A stretch of 64,000 nucleotides of DNA, taken from the NCBI GenBank assembly GCA_016195025.1, contig JACQAL010000004.1, forward strand, positions 32,808-96,807. Reading direction: 5' to 3'. Both the position numbers and the translations under genes were made by a program. The notes under the pieces were generated by a model that ran no database searches, was not told where the DNA came from, and saw only the letters and a list, made by a program, of their open reading frames with translations. This DNA is from Bacteroidota bacterium (GTDB taxonomy: Bacteria > Bacteroidota > Bacteroidia > Palsa-948). Shown here one piece after another: positions 16,302 to 25,711 of the stretch (its first letter is position 1; each line of letters begins with the position of its first letter).

Positions 16302-17003
16302 TTATTCCACAGCGTTTTCTTTTGCTGTAATCGCGTCAACAATTTTTTTCTGAGCATCCAGTTCGCCTTTCTTTTTTTCCTGGTCCGTTTTATTTTTCGC
16401 CAAATCATCCTGCGCTTCTTTAATGCGCTTGTTGTAGTCCTCAATCTTCGCTTTATAATCCTCAACATTTGAATTCAGTTTTTTCTGCTGCTTTTCCAAG
16501 TCATGCTGGTCGTCTTCGAGCGAGTTAAAAATCTTTTCTGCTGCTTTACGTTTGCCGGCAATTGCATCTTTGGTGGTTTTGACAGCAAAATCATTTACAA
16601 TTTTTTTTGCTTCGTTGAATTTATCTTTGCTGGCGGAAGAACTCAGAAATGCTCCGCCCAAATCAAACGCAACGGTAAGTTTTGTTTCATCGTCTTTCAC
16701 TTTTTCCGCTTTCGCATACACATCAATTGTGTTGTTGCCGTTGATTTCAGAAATCACCGCGTTATCGGCAAACACCTCGTCTTTCATAGATACTTTTGCG
16801 CGATAATCCTTCATCAGCGATTTCCATTTGCTTTCCACGTCATCGGGCGCAGCATCGTACACACTCACCACAAAAGCCGGATTTTTTCCTCCGCCAATTC
16901 GTTCGGTTGATTCCGTGACTTTAATATTTATTTTCTGTGCGGAAGCGGCAGTAATTGCACCGATTAAAAAAGTGATTGCACCGGCTAAAAAAATATTTTT
17001 CAT
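16302..17003 (-). CDS. Hypothetical exported coiled-coil protein
   Basis: 233 residues from the ATG at 17003 that gives a normal signal peptide (KNIFLAGAITFLIGAITAASAQ); an upstream in-frame ATG at 17051 would put 16 extra residues before it. A globular N-terminal half (residues 24-135) is followed by a Lys/Glu-rich coiled coil (about 150-233, SLEDDQHDLEKQQKKLNSNV and beyond). No family recognised; probably periplasmic. Monocistronic between convergent and divergent neighbours. Confidence 0.7.
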   Translation of the reverse strand: MKNIFLAGAITFLIGAITAASAQKINIKVTESTERIGGGKNPAFVVSVYDAAPDDVESKWKSLMKDYRAKVSMKDEVFADNAVISEINGNNTIDVYAKAEKVKDDETKLTVAFDLGGAFLSSSASKDKFNEAKKIVNDFAVKTTKDAIAGKRKAAEKIFNSLEDDQHDLEKQQKKLNSNVEDYKAKIEDYNKRIKEAQDDLAKNKTDQEKKKGELDAQKKIVDAITAKENAVE

Positions 17004-17090
17004 GATGATTGAATTTAATTGCCAAAGATAAAATTTCATTTGAGATTTCAAAGAACAAATTCAATGCCTGAATAAAGTTTATTTTTGAGC

Positions 17091-17861
17091 ATGGTTTTTA
17101 TTGATACGCATACCCATCTCTTCGCTGAAGAATTTAATGCTGACCGAACGGAAATGATTCAGCGCGCAATTTCTGCGGGCGTACAAAAAATGTTTCTGCC
17201 TAATATTGATGCGTCTTCCCTTGCTTCCCTGCTGAAACTGAAAGAGCAGTTTCCAGAAAATTGTTTTGCCATGATGGGTTTGCATCCGGGTTCGGTGAAG
17301 GAAAATTATCCGGAGGAATTAAAAATTGTAGAAGATTGGCTGAGCAAAAGAAAATTTATTGCGGTCGGAGAAATCGGGATGGATTATTACTGGGATAAAA
17401 CTTTTATTCCCCAGCAGAAAGATGCTTTCTCACAACAAATTGACCGGGCTAAAAAACTGAATCTCCCGATTGTAATTCACCAGCGTGAATGTTTTGACGA
17501 TGCGTTTGAAATTGTTCAATCGAAAAATGACAAAACTCTGCGCGGAATTTTTCATTGCTTCACCGGCACGTTGGAAGAAGCAAATAAAATTATTTCGCTT
17601 GGAAATTTTAAAATGGGAATAGGCGGAGTTATCACCTATAAAAAATCAACTTTGCCGGAGGTGCTGAGGCAAATTGATTTGAAACATATCGTTCTCGAAA
17701 CCGATTCGCCCTATCTTGCTCCTGCGCCTTATCGCGGAAAAAGAAATGAAAGTTCCTATTTACCTATTATTGCCAATAAAATTGCGGAGATAAAAGAAAT
17801 TTCTTTGGAAGAAGTTGCAGCAGTTACAACAAAAAATGCAGAAGAAATATTCAGCCGCTAA
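17091..17861 (+). CDS. tatD: TatD family metal-dependent hydrolase
   Basis: 256 residues from the ATG at 17091. Metal-binding and family signatures: FIDTHTHL (HxH, residues 3-10), AVGEIGMDYYWDKTF (Glu ligand), LPIVIHQRECFDDA (His), GIFHCFTGTLEEA (His) and VLETDSPYLAPAPYRGKRNE (Asp) near the C-terminus. TatD proteins are 3'-5' DNA exonucleases or D-aminoacyl-tRNA-type hydrolases depending on subgroup. A TTG two codons upstream is in frame but is less likely. Confidence 0.92.
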   Translation: MVFIDTHTHLFAEEFNADRTEMIQRAISAGVQKMFLPNIDASSLASLLKLKEQFPENCFAMMGLHPGSVKENYPEELKIVEDWLSKRKFIAVGEIGMDYYWDKTFIPQQKDAFSQQIDRAKKLNLPIVIHQRECFDDAFEIVQSKNDKTLRGIFHCFTGTLEEANKIISLGNFKMGIGGVITYKKSTLPEVLRQIDLKHIVLETDSPYLAPAPYRGKRNESSYLPIIANKIAEIKEISLEEVAAVTTKNAEEIFSR

Positions 17862-17888
17862 TTTCACGAATTGATACAAATAACCCGA

Positions 17889-19934
17889 ATGAGAAAAAAA
17901 AATAAAAATAAAAAAGTCCATCAACCATCAACCATCAACCATCAACCATCGTATCGGTGGGCTTACATTTTTCTTTTCCTTCTCGCCTGCGGGCTTTACA
18001 TCAACACGCTCAATCATGAATTTGCTTTTGACGACTCGGTTGTCATCACCGGAAATAAATATACCAAGGAAGGTTTCGCAGGAATAAAAACGCTCGCCAC
18101 CAAAGATTTGTTCTATGGAATTTACGGCAACGCGCTTGACCTGGAAGGCGGGCGGTGGAGGCCTTTAACTTTAATCATGTTCGCCATCGAATATCATTTC
18201 TTTGGCGACAATGCACATCCGTATCACTTCATAAATATTCTTCTCTATGGAATTACTGCAATGGTTTTATTTATGACGCTCGGAGAAATTTTCCCGAAGA
18301 ATAAATTACTTGCTTTTCTTGCCACACTTTTATTTATCGCTCATCCCATCCACACGGAAGTTGTGGCAAACATCAAGAGCCGGGATGAAATTGTTTCGTT
18401 TCTTTTTCTTTGCCTGACACTTTTTTTTCTTTTTCGTTACGCACGCATCTCTCCCCCTAACGGGGGGAGCAGGAGGGGGGCTCTTATTTTCTACGGAGCG
18501 CTTTGCTATTTCACCGCACTTCTTTCAAAAGAAAACGGAATCACTTTCATCGCCATTATTCCGCTGGCGCTGTTTTGCTTTGCAGGAAAAAATAGTAAGC
18601 AAAGTTTACTGCTCTCCATTCCATTTTTTATTACAGCAGGAATTTATCTTGCTCTGCGAACTCATTTTGTCGGCATGATTGGCGACCGCGTGAGCAATGA
18701 TTTAACCGATAACCCTTTCATGAAAGTAAATTTTCCTGCTCTGCCCATGCAAATTCCTTTCCCGGAAAAGTTCGCCACCGTTTGCTGGATTCTTCTGAAG
18801 TATCTCCTGCTCCTGATTTTTCCTCATCCGCTCACTTCCGATTATGCGTTCAATGAAATTCCCGCTATCAGTTTATCAAACCCGAAAGCAATCATTTCCA
18901 TTTTAATTTATGCCGGATTATTTTTTTACGCAGTGAAAATTTTAATTGCAAAGTTTAAAGCCCCAAGTTTAGAAGCATCAACCATCAGCCCTGCCTTGCC
19001 GGCAGGCAGGCATCAACCATTAACCATTAACCATATTTTCTCCTTTGCCATTCTCTTTCACATTATAACCATTTCCATCGTTTCAAATTTATTTTTCCTG
19101 ATTGGCACAAATATGGGCGAACGGTTTGCTTATATAACTTCTTTGGGATTTTGCCTTGCGCTTGCTGCCGTTCTGCTGCGAATTACGAACATAACGAATT
19201 ACGAATTACGAAAAGATATTTTCAGAAATACAAAACTGATGATTCCTCTTGCACTAATTATTATTCCATATTCGATAAAAACAATTTCACGCAATCCTGT
19301 CTGGAAAAATAATGAAGCGCTTTTCACTGCCGATGTAAAAACCAGCACCAACAGCGCCAACGCGCATTACTATTTTGCAAACACTGTTTTCACTTCTCAC
19401 ATGGAAGATGCGCCTTCGCCCAAGCGCGATTCCATTTTTGCGCTGGCGAAAAAAGAATTTACAAGAGCCATGCAAATAAATCCGTACTTCCATTATTGCT
19501 ATTACAATATCGGGCTCATCTGGGAAAAAAGCGGAGCGCCCGATTCTGCCATTGCTTACCAGCAAAAAGTTATTTCGCTCAAGCCGGAAAACACCATGGC
19601 GCAGTACATGGCAAAGGGCGCGCTGGGTTTGGTATATGGAAAATTAAAAGGCGATGTGGACAAAGCAATTCCCCTGCTGAAAGAAGCGCTTGCCAACAAA
19701 CCCGATGACGAAGGGTATCACGAAAATTTAGGAATATGCTACGCAATGAAAAAGGACTATGACAATTCAATCAATGAATTTGAGAAAGCGCTGAAACTAA
19801 AATCAGAATTCAAAAAAGAAGATGCGCGCATATTCATGAACCTTGCCCTGAGTTGGCAGAACAAAGGCAATAAAGAAAAAGCCGGTGAGAATTTTCAGAA
19901 AGCATTTCAACTGGACCCTTCGCTGAAGAAATAA
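17889..19934 (+). CDS. TMTC-like polytopic membrane protein with C-terminal TPRs
   Basis: 681 residues from the ATG at 17889. About nine membrane helices span residues 25-460; the first loop carries FAFDDSVVITGNKYT (the DD motif of GT-C proteins). TPR repeats occupy about 485-681 (AKKEFTRAMQINPYFHYCYYNIG, AIAYQQKVISLKPENT, SINEFEKALKLKSEFKK). The layout matches TMTC-type O-mannosyltransferase-like proteins. Unusually, five short repeats lie in frame: a CATCAAC heptamer at the N-terminus, a CTCCCCCTAACGGGGGG palindrome near 18450, GGCAGGCAGG with CATTAAC heptamers near 18990-19034, and GAATTAC heptamers near 19190. Confidence 0.75.
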   Translation: MRKKNKNKKVHQPSTINHQPSYRWAYIFLFLLACGLYINTLNHEFAFDDSVVITGNKYTKEGFAGIKTLATKDLFYGIYGNALDLEGGRWRPLTLIMFAIEYHFFGDNAHPYHFINILLYGITAMVLFMTLGEIFPKNKLLAFLATLLFIAHPIHTEVVANIKSRDEIVSFLFLCLTLFFLFRYARISPPNGGSRRGALIFYGALCYFTALLSKENGITFIAIIPLALFCFAGKNSKQSLLLSIPFFITAGIYLALRTHFVGMIGDRVSNDLTDNPFMKVNFPALPMQIPFPEKFATVCWILLKYLLLLIFPHPLTSDYAFNEIPAISLSNPKAIISILIYAGLFFYAVKILIAKFKAPSLEASTISPALPAGRHQPLTINHIFSFAILFHIITISIVSNLFFLIGTNMGERFAYITSLGFCLALAAVLLRITNITNYELRKDIFRNTKLMIPLALIIIPYSIKTISRNPVWKNNEALFTADVKTSTNSANAHYYFANTVFTSHMEDAPSPKRDSIFALAKKEFTRAMQINPYFHYCYYNIGLIWEKSGAPDSAIAYQQKVISLKPENTMAQYMAKGALGLVYGKLKGDVDKAIPLLKEALANKPDDEGYHENLGICYAMKKDYDNSINEFEKALKLKSEFKKEDARIFMNLALSWQNKGNKEKAGENFQKAFQLDPSLKK

Positions 19935-19935
19935 G

Positions 19936-21468
19936 TTATTTGCTGATTATAATTTTTCTTACTGCTGTTCCCTCTTTGGTTTTGAGTTGAAGGAAATAGA
20001 TTCCGCTTGGGGCATTCAAATCAATATTAAAAGTTTCGTGTTCAAAGTTTAAGGTTTTAATTTTTTTCCCAAATACATTGAAAACCTCTGCCTTTCCAAC
20101 ATTGAACTTTAAACATTGAACTGTAAATATTCCATCAGGCGAGGGATTCGGATACACATTAATAACACCTTCTTGCGTAAGTTCATTAATACCGTTTGAA
20201 AAACAAAGCGTGGTTTCAACTCCACCGCTGCTGGTTTGCGTGGCGGGATTTCCCATCACTCCTCCCGATGAAACCTGCGTGGCAGGAGTTGTTACAATAG
20301 TATTGGGTGTGGTTACTATGGGGAAAGAGGTTGTTTGATTACAAGCAGTATTACCATTTAAATCTGTTCTTACACAATACATATCTACAAATCCTGGTCC
20401 AAAAGTCCACGAAGAACCAACGATAATGTATCCATCACTTAGTTGTTCAAATGACCGACCAATATCCCCATTCGTACCACCAAAAGTTTTTGACCATTGT
20501 AAAACTCCATCTGAAGAAGTCTTCATTAAACCAATGTCAAATGCACCAGAACCAAAACTAGTATTGCCTGCAATAATAAATCCTCCATCGGTAGTTTGCT
20601 TTATTGCATATCCTTCACCATTCTGATAACTTTTTGACCACTGTAAATTTCCATTAGAATATGTTTTGATTAAATAAATATTATTGCCCGCACTAAAACT
20701 ATTTGTTTCACCAATAATAATATATCCTCCGTCATTTGTTTCCTGCACTGACGATCCAACATCATCACCTGTGCCGCCAAAAGTTTTCGACCATTGTAAA
20801 GTACCATCTGAAGCTGCTTTTACAAGATAAATATCACTTTTCCCAGCTCCAAAACTATACGTCCTTCCGCTAAGAATAAATCCCCCATCATTAGTTTGCG
20901 ACATGTAAAAAACATCTTCACTCCATGTTCCTCCGTAAGTTTTTGTCCACTGCAGATTGCCATCCGAATAAGTTTTTATTAAATAAAAATGATTGTTGAT
21001 TCCAGAACCTGCTACTATGTATCCTCCATCATTTGTTTGATGAACAGAATATCCTAAATCATTACCCGTTCCTCCATAAGTTTTTGACCATTGCAAATTA
21101 CCAATTGAATCAATTTTTATTAAATAAGCATCGCTTTTTCCAGCACCAAAACTTTCTGTTGAGCCACTCACAATAAATCCGCCATCAGCAGTTTTTTTGA
21201 TATCATAACCTCTATCTTCATTTCCTCCACCAAACGTTTTAGTCCATTTTAAAACACCATTTGAATCAGTTTTGAGAATTCCAATATCATGTGTGCCACC
21301 TGCGCCAAAACTTGTTGTTCCACAAATAATAAAACCACTATCACTAGTTTGTAGAACAGTGCTCGCCCAATCACTTGCTAAACTACCATAAGTTTTTTGA
21401 AATTTAACTTGCGCTTCTGTTTCATCCGCAACAATGAAAAGAAAAAGGAAAGGAAAAAGAATTTTCAT
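19936..21468 (-). CDS. T9SS type A cargo with delta-60-like / propeller repeats
   Basis: 510 residues. Signal peptide then about seven repeats of roughly 50 residues with the pattern F-x-K-T-Y/F-G-G-T/G-x-x-D-x-G-x-S-x-Q-x-T-x-D-G-G-Y/F-I-I-x-G, each ending GxLQWSKT; such repeats build a beta-propeller. A TT-rich linker (VTTPNTIVTTPATQVSSGG) precedes the type A sorting domain (INVYPNPSPDGIFTVQ ... GIYFLQLKTKEGTAVRKIIISK, last ~80 residues), which sends the protein through T9SS to the surface. Codon use is more AT-rich than its neighbours. Confidence 0.88.
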   Translation of the reverse strand: MKILFPFLFLFIVADETEAQVKFQKTYGSLASDWASTVLQTSDSGFIICGTTSFGAGGTHDIGILKTDSNGVLKWTKTFGGGNEDRGYDIKKTADGGFIVSGSTESFGAGKSDAYLIKIDSIGNLQWSKTYGGTGNDLGYSVHQTNDGGYIVAGSGINNHFYLIKTYSDGNLQWTKTYGGTWSEDVFYMSQTNDGGFILSGRTYSFGAGKSDIYLVKAASDGTLQWSKTFGGTGDDVGSSVQETNDGGYIIIGETNSFSAGNNIYLIKTYSNGNLQWSKSYQNGEGYAIKQTTDGGFIIAGNTSFGSGAFDIGLMKTSSDGVLQWSKTFGGTNGDIGRSFEQLSDGYIIVGSSWTFGPGFVDMYCVRTDLNGNTACNQTTSFPIVTTPNTIVTTPATQVSSGGVMGNPATQTSSGGVETTLCFSNGINELTQEGVINVYPNPSPDGIFTVQCLKFNVGKAEVFNVFGKKIKTLNFEHETFNIDLNAPSGIYFLQLKTKEGTAVRKIIISK

Positions 21469-21513
21469 TCATAAATATATTTTACAAACGTCTTATTTAA
21501 CCATCCCCATTCG

Positions 21514-21963
21514 CTACTTCTTCCCCGGCTTTGCTTTCAGGTTGCCGGTAAAAGAATACTCAATGGTCTTTCCTTTTTTGGTGGTGATTACGGCAGTGCC
21601 TTCAATGCTCTCACCGCTCACGGTGCCATCCCATTTCACTTCATCGCCATCGGGGTTTTTGCTGGAAGATTGAAACGTGGCATCCTTGCTGGATGAAGAA
21701 GAATCAACCGAAACAGTATAAGCCGCAGCGGGAAGTTTATTCTCTGAAGTCATGAACTTCGAATTCAACTTCTCTCCTTTGAAACTGATTTCATCGGCAA
21801 TGGGTTTGGGTTTTTTGGCGCTGGTTTCGGTGAATTCAACGGTGAAAACTTTATTCACCAGCACTTTGTCTTTTTCTTTTTTGGGCGCGGCTTCTTTTTT
21901 CTGCGCAAAAGAAGCAATGCTTGCAAAGGCAAGCGCGGCAACGATTAAAATTTTTGTTTTCAT
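21514..21963 (-). CDS. Small hypothetical exported protein
   Basis: 149 residues. Signal peptide KTKILIVAALAFASIASFAQ, then a Lys/Glu-rich stretch (KKEAAPKKEKDK) and a beta-rich domain (VFTVEFTETSAKKPKPIADEI, WDGTVSGESIEGTAVITTKKGKTIEYSFTGN). The C-terminal half reads like one small beta-barrel or lipocalin-like sheet; no family is certain. Divergent from the beta-helix gene, sharing an 84-bp intergenic region. Confidence 0.65.
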   Translation of the reverse strand: MKTKILIVAALAFASIASFAQKKEAAPKKEKDKVLVNKVFTVEFTETSAKKPKPIADEISFKGEKLNSKFMTSENKLPAAAYTVSVDSSSSSKDATFQSSSKNPDGDEVKWDGTVSGESIEGTAVITTKKGKTIEYSFTGNLKAKPGKK

Positions 21964-22016
21964 ATTGAGTAGGATTTTTAGGTGGCGGAATTGTTTTACT
22001 CAAATGTAAAAAAAAT

Positions 22017-22024
22017 TATATTTG
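22017..22024 (+). promoter_or_regulatory. Bacteroidota -7 box for the beta-helix gene
   Basis: TATATTTG fits TAnnTTTG exactly and lies 23 bp upstream of the ATG at 22048; a TTG at 21991 is a possible -33 element. Confidence 0.5.
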
Positions 22025-22047
22025 TATTCTTCATTAATTATCATCCG

Positions 22048-22959
22048 ATGAAAAAATTCTACTTTCTTCTTATCTGTCTTTCTCCTTTTTTCGGAAAGGC
22101 AACTGTAATCACCGTGAGCAATGCCGCCAACAGTCCGGGGCAATTCACCAATCTTCAAACGGCAATTAACAGCGCGGCAGTGGGCGATACGCTTTACGTG
22201 CACGGGGGCGGAACTTCCTACGGAAACATCAACATCAAGAAACGCCTCACGCTCATTGGCACGGGGCATAATCCGCAAAAGGCAAATCCTGCGGTGGCGC
22301 AGTTCGGCATTGTGCAGCTCGATTCGCTTTCGAATGCTTCGGGCGCATCGGGAACAAAAATAATCGGCTTCAAACTGAACGAAGTGCTCGGCTATTCGGG
22401 CGGAACAAAAAATGTTCTGGTGAGCCGGAATTATTTCACTTCTTCGAGCGCGGCAAAAATTAATGTTACCGGCAGCGGCTGGACGATTGAAAATAATATT
22501 ATCAATCCCACTTCGGTAACGGTGAACAACAAAGCGAACATTGTGATTCGAAATAATATTTTCAACGCGAGCACCATCACCATTTCCACCTCCTCCACTG
22601 TTGTAATCACAAACAATATTTTTTTCCAGACCTCCACCGCGAGCGCATTCACCAACGTGAGCAACGCGCTTATCACGAATAATATTTTCAGCGGCTCCAC
22701 TCCGCACGGAACCAATGTGAATGCGAATGTGTTTGACAACAACATCACCTACCAAACCGCGAATGACAGCATTCCGTTCGGCACAAATACCGGCACCGGA
22801 AATTTTATTTCGCAGAATCCGCAGTATGTGAATGCGCCTTCGAATACATTTAATTACTCCTATGATTATTCGCTGGCGGCAACTTCTCCGGGAAAAAATG
22901 CGGGCACAGACGGAACCGACATCGGAGTGTTTGGCGGGCCCAGCCCTTCCCCGATTTAA
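22048..22959 (+). CDS. Right-handed parallel beta-helix surface protein, C-terminus frameshifted
   Basis: 303 residues from the ATG at 22048, the start that yields a good signal peptide (KKFYFLLICLSPFFGKA). The body has repetitive IxNNIF/IxxNI strands (ENNIINPTSVTV, IRNNIFNASTITIS, ITNNIFFQTST, ITNNIFSGST) typical of a beta-helix of pectate-lyase type. The frame ends prematurely at GPSPSPI. In the -1 frame the reading continues without stop to 23066 as FPDLTGSPAIPQIKSMTILN followed by MIPVGDSLHVILKAKKQN, a natural C-terminus. A one-base loss in the GGGCCCAGCCC run near 22936-22948 explains this. Confidence 0.78.
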   Translation: MKKFYFLLICLSPFFGKATVITVSNAANSPGQFTNLQTAINSAAVGDTLYVHGGGTSYGNINIKKRLTLIGTGHNPQKANPAVAQFGIVQLDSLSNASGASGTKIIGFKLNEVLGYSGGTKNVLVSRNYFTSSSAAKINVTGSGWTIENNIINPTSVTVNNKANIVIRNNIFNASTITISTSSTVVITNNIFFQTSTASAFTNVSNALITNNIFSGSTPHGTNVNANVFDNNITYQTANDSIPFGTNTGTGNFISQNPQYVNAPSNTFNYSYDYSLAATSPGKNAGTDGTDIGVFGGPSPSPI

Positions 22960-23097
22960 CCGGTTCTCCTGCCATTCCGCAGATTAAATCAATGACTATT
23001 CTGAACCCCATGATTCCGGTGGGAGATAGTTTGCACGTGATTCTGAAAGCGAAAAAACAGAATTAAGTTTTCATTACTCATTATTCAAAAAAGAAGA

Positions 23098-23451
23098 ATG
23101 AAAAAAACTTTCTCTATATTATTTATTGCGTTTGCATTCTGGATTATTTCTTCTGCTGGTTTGTTTTCGCAGTCAATTGATTCTGCCGAATATTTTTTTG
23201 ATGCCGACCCGGGAGTAACGAAAGGATTTCCGCTCAGCATTACGCCCGGAGATTCTTTGCTCGACAGTGTGTATATAAATGTAAACGGATTGAATGCGGT
23301 TTCCATTCAGTTTTTTTCCGCTTCCGCGATACGAATGGCGTATGGAGTTTATACGAAGGCGACCGGTTTTATATTTACGATACGCTCGCTGCCGTTGCAA
23401 AGTTTGATTCATTGCAGGGAGAATATTTTTTCGATGCCGACCCGGGAGTGA
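23098..23451 (+). pseudogene. 5' fragment of a frameshifted T9SS cargo gene
   Basis: Signal peptide (KKTFSILFIAFAFWIISSAG) then the first copy of a repeat starting AEYFFDADPGVTKGFPLSITPGDSLLDSVYINVNGLNA. After base 23298 the frame is wrong. In the -1 frame the sequence reads GFHSVFFRFRDTNGVWSLYEGDRF and runs into the 3' fragment's first repeat. One G missing from the GCGG run (positions 23296-23299) would restore a single 504-505-codon gene. Only the first 67 codons are therefore authentic. Confidence 0.8.
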
Positions 23452-24614
23452 AAAACGGATTTGCTTATTCCAATTCTCCTGCTGATTCTATTTACGACAC
23501 GCTTTTCATTTCCACTGCCGGCTTGAATTCCTGCTTCCATACTATTTTCTTCCGCGCGAAAGACAGCAATAACATCTGGAGTTTATACGAAGGCGGAAGT
23601 TTTTATTTATCCGACACAGTGCTGCAAACAAACACGTCTTCTTACTTCCTTGCCGCAGGAGAATATTTTTACGATGCCGACCCGGGAATCGGAAAAGGAA
23701 TTCCGCTTCCGGCTTTTTCTCCGGCTGACAGCATTCTGCTCACCGATTCTTTGCCTACTGCTCCGCTCACTGCGGGCATGCATCATTTATTTCTCCGCGT
23801 ACGCGACAGCATGAACGTTTGGAGTTTGTACGAAGGACAAGCGTTTGTCATCTGCAATTTTATTCCGGTTGCCGATTTTTCTGCCGACACGGTTTGCCAG
23901 AATTCTCCTATGAGTTTCACCGACCTTTCTTCGAATCTTGATACCACTGCAAATTATACTTACTCATGGGATTTTAACAGCGATGGAATCACAGATGACA
24001 CAACGAAAGGAAACACCACGCATATTTTTTCTACTCCGGGAACGCACACCGTAACACTCATTGTAAATAATACAAGCGGCTGCATTGACACGGTGAAAAA
24101 AGTTGTGCTCGTAGATTCGCTTCCAATAGTTACACTGGTTCTGCCGGTTGACACGCTTTGCAAACTTGATACGCTGGTTCTTTCGGGCGGAAATCCTGCC
24201 GGAGGAATTTATTCCGGTCCCGGAGTTTATAGCGGAATTTTTTATACCGACAGCACTTCCACGGGAAATAAAATTATCACCTACACGTATACCAACAGCG
24301 ATTCATGCACCGCATCGGCAACGGCAATCATTCACGTGAATCCGTGCACGGGCATCAATGAGTTGAACGTTTCAGGTTTCGGGTTTCAGGTATATCCTAA
24401 TCCATCGGGCGGAATATTCAGCATTCAATGCTCAATGTTTAAAGATGTGCAGATAAAAATTTCTGATGCGATTGGGAAAATTATTCTTGAAAAGAAATTA
24501 AATTCAGAAAAGGAAATAGTAAATATGAGCGAAGTGCCGGCCGGAATTTATTTCTTAAAACTTTTCTCCGAAGGGAAAGTTCTTGGTACAGGAAAATTAA
24601 TCATCACCGATTAA
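23412..24614 (+). CDS. 3' fragment of the frameshifted T9SS cargo: EYFFDADPG repeats, PKD domain, type A sorting domain
   Basis: 400 codons open from a TTG, but the true frame begins at about 23298 (see the 5' fragment). It contains two further YFFDADPG...DSIxDTLFI...LFFRxxDSxNxWSLYEG repeats, a PKD domain (VADFSADTVCQNSPMSF with YSWDFNSDG and GTHTVTLIV, about residues 155-235), an Ig-like PKD relative, and the type A CTD (FQVYPNPSGGIFSIQ ... AGIYFLKLFSEGKVLGTGKL). The gene is convergent with manC, overlapping it by 4 bp. Confidence 0.82.
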   Translation: MQGEYFFDADPGVKNGFAYSNSPADSIYDTLFISTAGLNSCFHTIFFRAKDSNNIWSLYEGGSFYLSDTVLQTNTSSYFLAAGEYFYDADPGIGKGIPLPAFSPADSILLTDSLPTAPLTAGMHHLFLRVRDSMNVWSLYEGQAFVICNFIPVADFSADTVCQNSPMSFTDLSSNLDTTANYTYSWDFNSDGITDDTTKGNTTHIFSTPGTHTVTLIVNNTSGCIDTVKKVVLVDSLPIVTLVLPVDTLCKLDTLVLSGGNPAGGIYSGPGVYSGIFYTDSTSTGNKIITYTYTNSDSCTASATAIIHVNPCTGINELNVSGFGFQVYPNPSGGIFSIQCSMFKDVQIKISDAIGKIILEKKLNSEKEIVNMSEVPAGIYFLKLFSEGKVLGTGKLIITD

Positions 24615-25693
24615 ACGAACCGTTCACCCTTTTTCAGTTTCACATCATTTACAAAATCGCGGATACGCTGCTCGTCCTGCTTTTTGCAAATCAGAATTAT
24701 ATCGTCCGATTCCACAATGATATAATCCTGCAAGCCCTCAATCACCGCCAGTTTATCTTTCGAAATATGAACGATGCAGTTTTTGCTGTCATACATCATT
24801 ACATTTTTCCCCACAATTGCATTTTGTTTTTCATCCTTGTTACTATGATTGTAAAGCGAGCCGTACGTTCCCAAATCGCTCCAGCCGATTAAGGAAGAGC
24901 GCACGTAAACATTATCGGCTTTTTCAAGAACTCCATAGTCAATGGAAATATTTTTGCATGCGGCATACGCATTTTTAATTCCTTCTTCTTCTTTTGAAGA
25001 AGTATATTTCACGGCTGAAAAAGTTTCTGCTATTTCAGGAAGATATTTTTCAAATGCTTTCACAATGCTTTTTGCCGACCAGATAAAAATTCCCGCGTTC
25101 CACAAAAAATCTCCGCTCTGCAGAAAAAATTTTGCCATCTCGCTGTCGGGTTTCTCCGTAAATGTTTTTACTTTTTTAATCCGCATGTCTTTTTCTTTCA
25201 CGGGAGATTCTATAAATTGAATGTAGCCGTAACCGGTATCGGGCCTCGTAGGGCGAATGCCCAGCGTAATCAAACAATCTTCTGCCTTCGCCTTGCGGAA
25301 ACAGGATTTGATTGCCTTCACAAAAGTATTTTCCTTCGTGATAAGATGGTCGGAAGGGGCAGCAACCATGATTGCTTTTTTATTCTTCGAAAAAATTTTG
25401 TACGAAGCGTAGGCAATGCAGGGCGCAGTATTTTTTCGCGCGGGCTCGCAAAGAAGATTTTCAAATTTCAGCCCGGGAAGTTGCTCCAGTACAAGCGCGC
25501 GATAAGAATCATTTGTAACGACAAAAATATTTTCCTTCGGGCAAACGGGAAGAAAACGTTCAAAGGTTTGCTGCAATAAAGTTTTTCCTGTTCCGAGTAT
25601 ATCAATGAACTGTTTGGGATGCGCGGTGCGGCTCATGGGCCAGAACCGGCTGCCGATTCCGCCTGCCATGATTACGCAGTAATTATTGTTCAT
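24611..25693 (-). CDS. manC: Mannose-1-phosphate guanylyltransferase
   Basis: 360 residues, the short form lacking a phosphomannose isomerase domain. Pyrophosphorylase signature VIMAGGIGSRFWPMSRTAHPKQF (residues 7-29), VAAPSDHLI, TGYGYIQF and VKTFTEKPD are all present. It makes GDP-mannose from mannose-1-phosphate and GTP in the cytoplasm, feeding surface glycans such as those of the operon at 0.4-6.2 kb. It follows an aminotransferase gene on the same strand after 18 bp. Confidence 0.93.
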   Translation of the reverse strand: MNNNYCVIMAGGIGSRFWPMSRTAHPKQFIDILGTGKTLLQQTFERFLPVCPKENIFVVTNDSYRALVLEQLPGLKFENLLCEPARKNTAPCIAYASYKIFSKNKKAIMVAAPSDHLITKENTFVKAIKSCFRKAKAEDCLITLGIRPTRPDTGYGYIQFIESPVKEKDMRIKKVKTFTEKPDSEMAKFFLQSGDFLWNAGIFIWSAKSIVKAFEKYLPEIAETFSAVKYTSSKEEEGIKNAYAACKNISIDYGVLEKADNVYVRSSLIGWSDLGTYGSLYNHSNKDEKQNAIVGKNVMMYDSKNCIVHISKDKLAVIEGLQDYIIVESDDIILICKKQDEQRIRDFVNDVKLKKGERFV

Positions 25694-25711
25694 TTCCGAA
25701 AACTATTCTTC

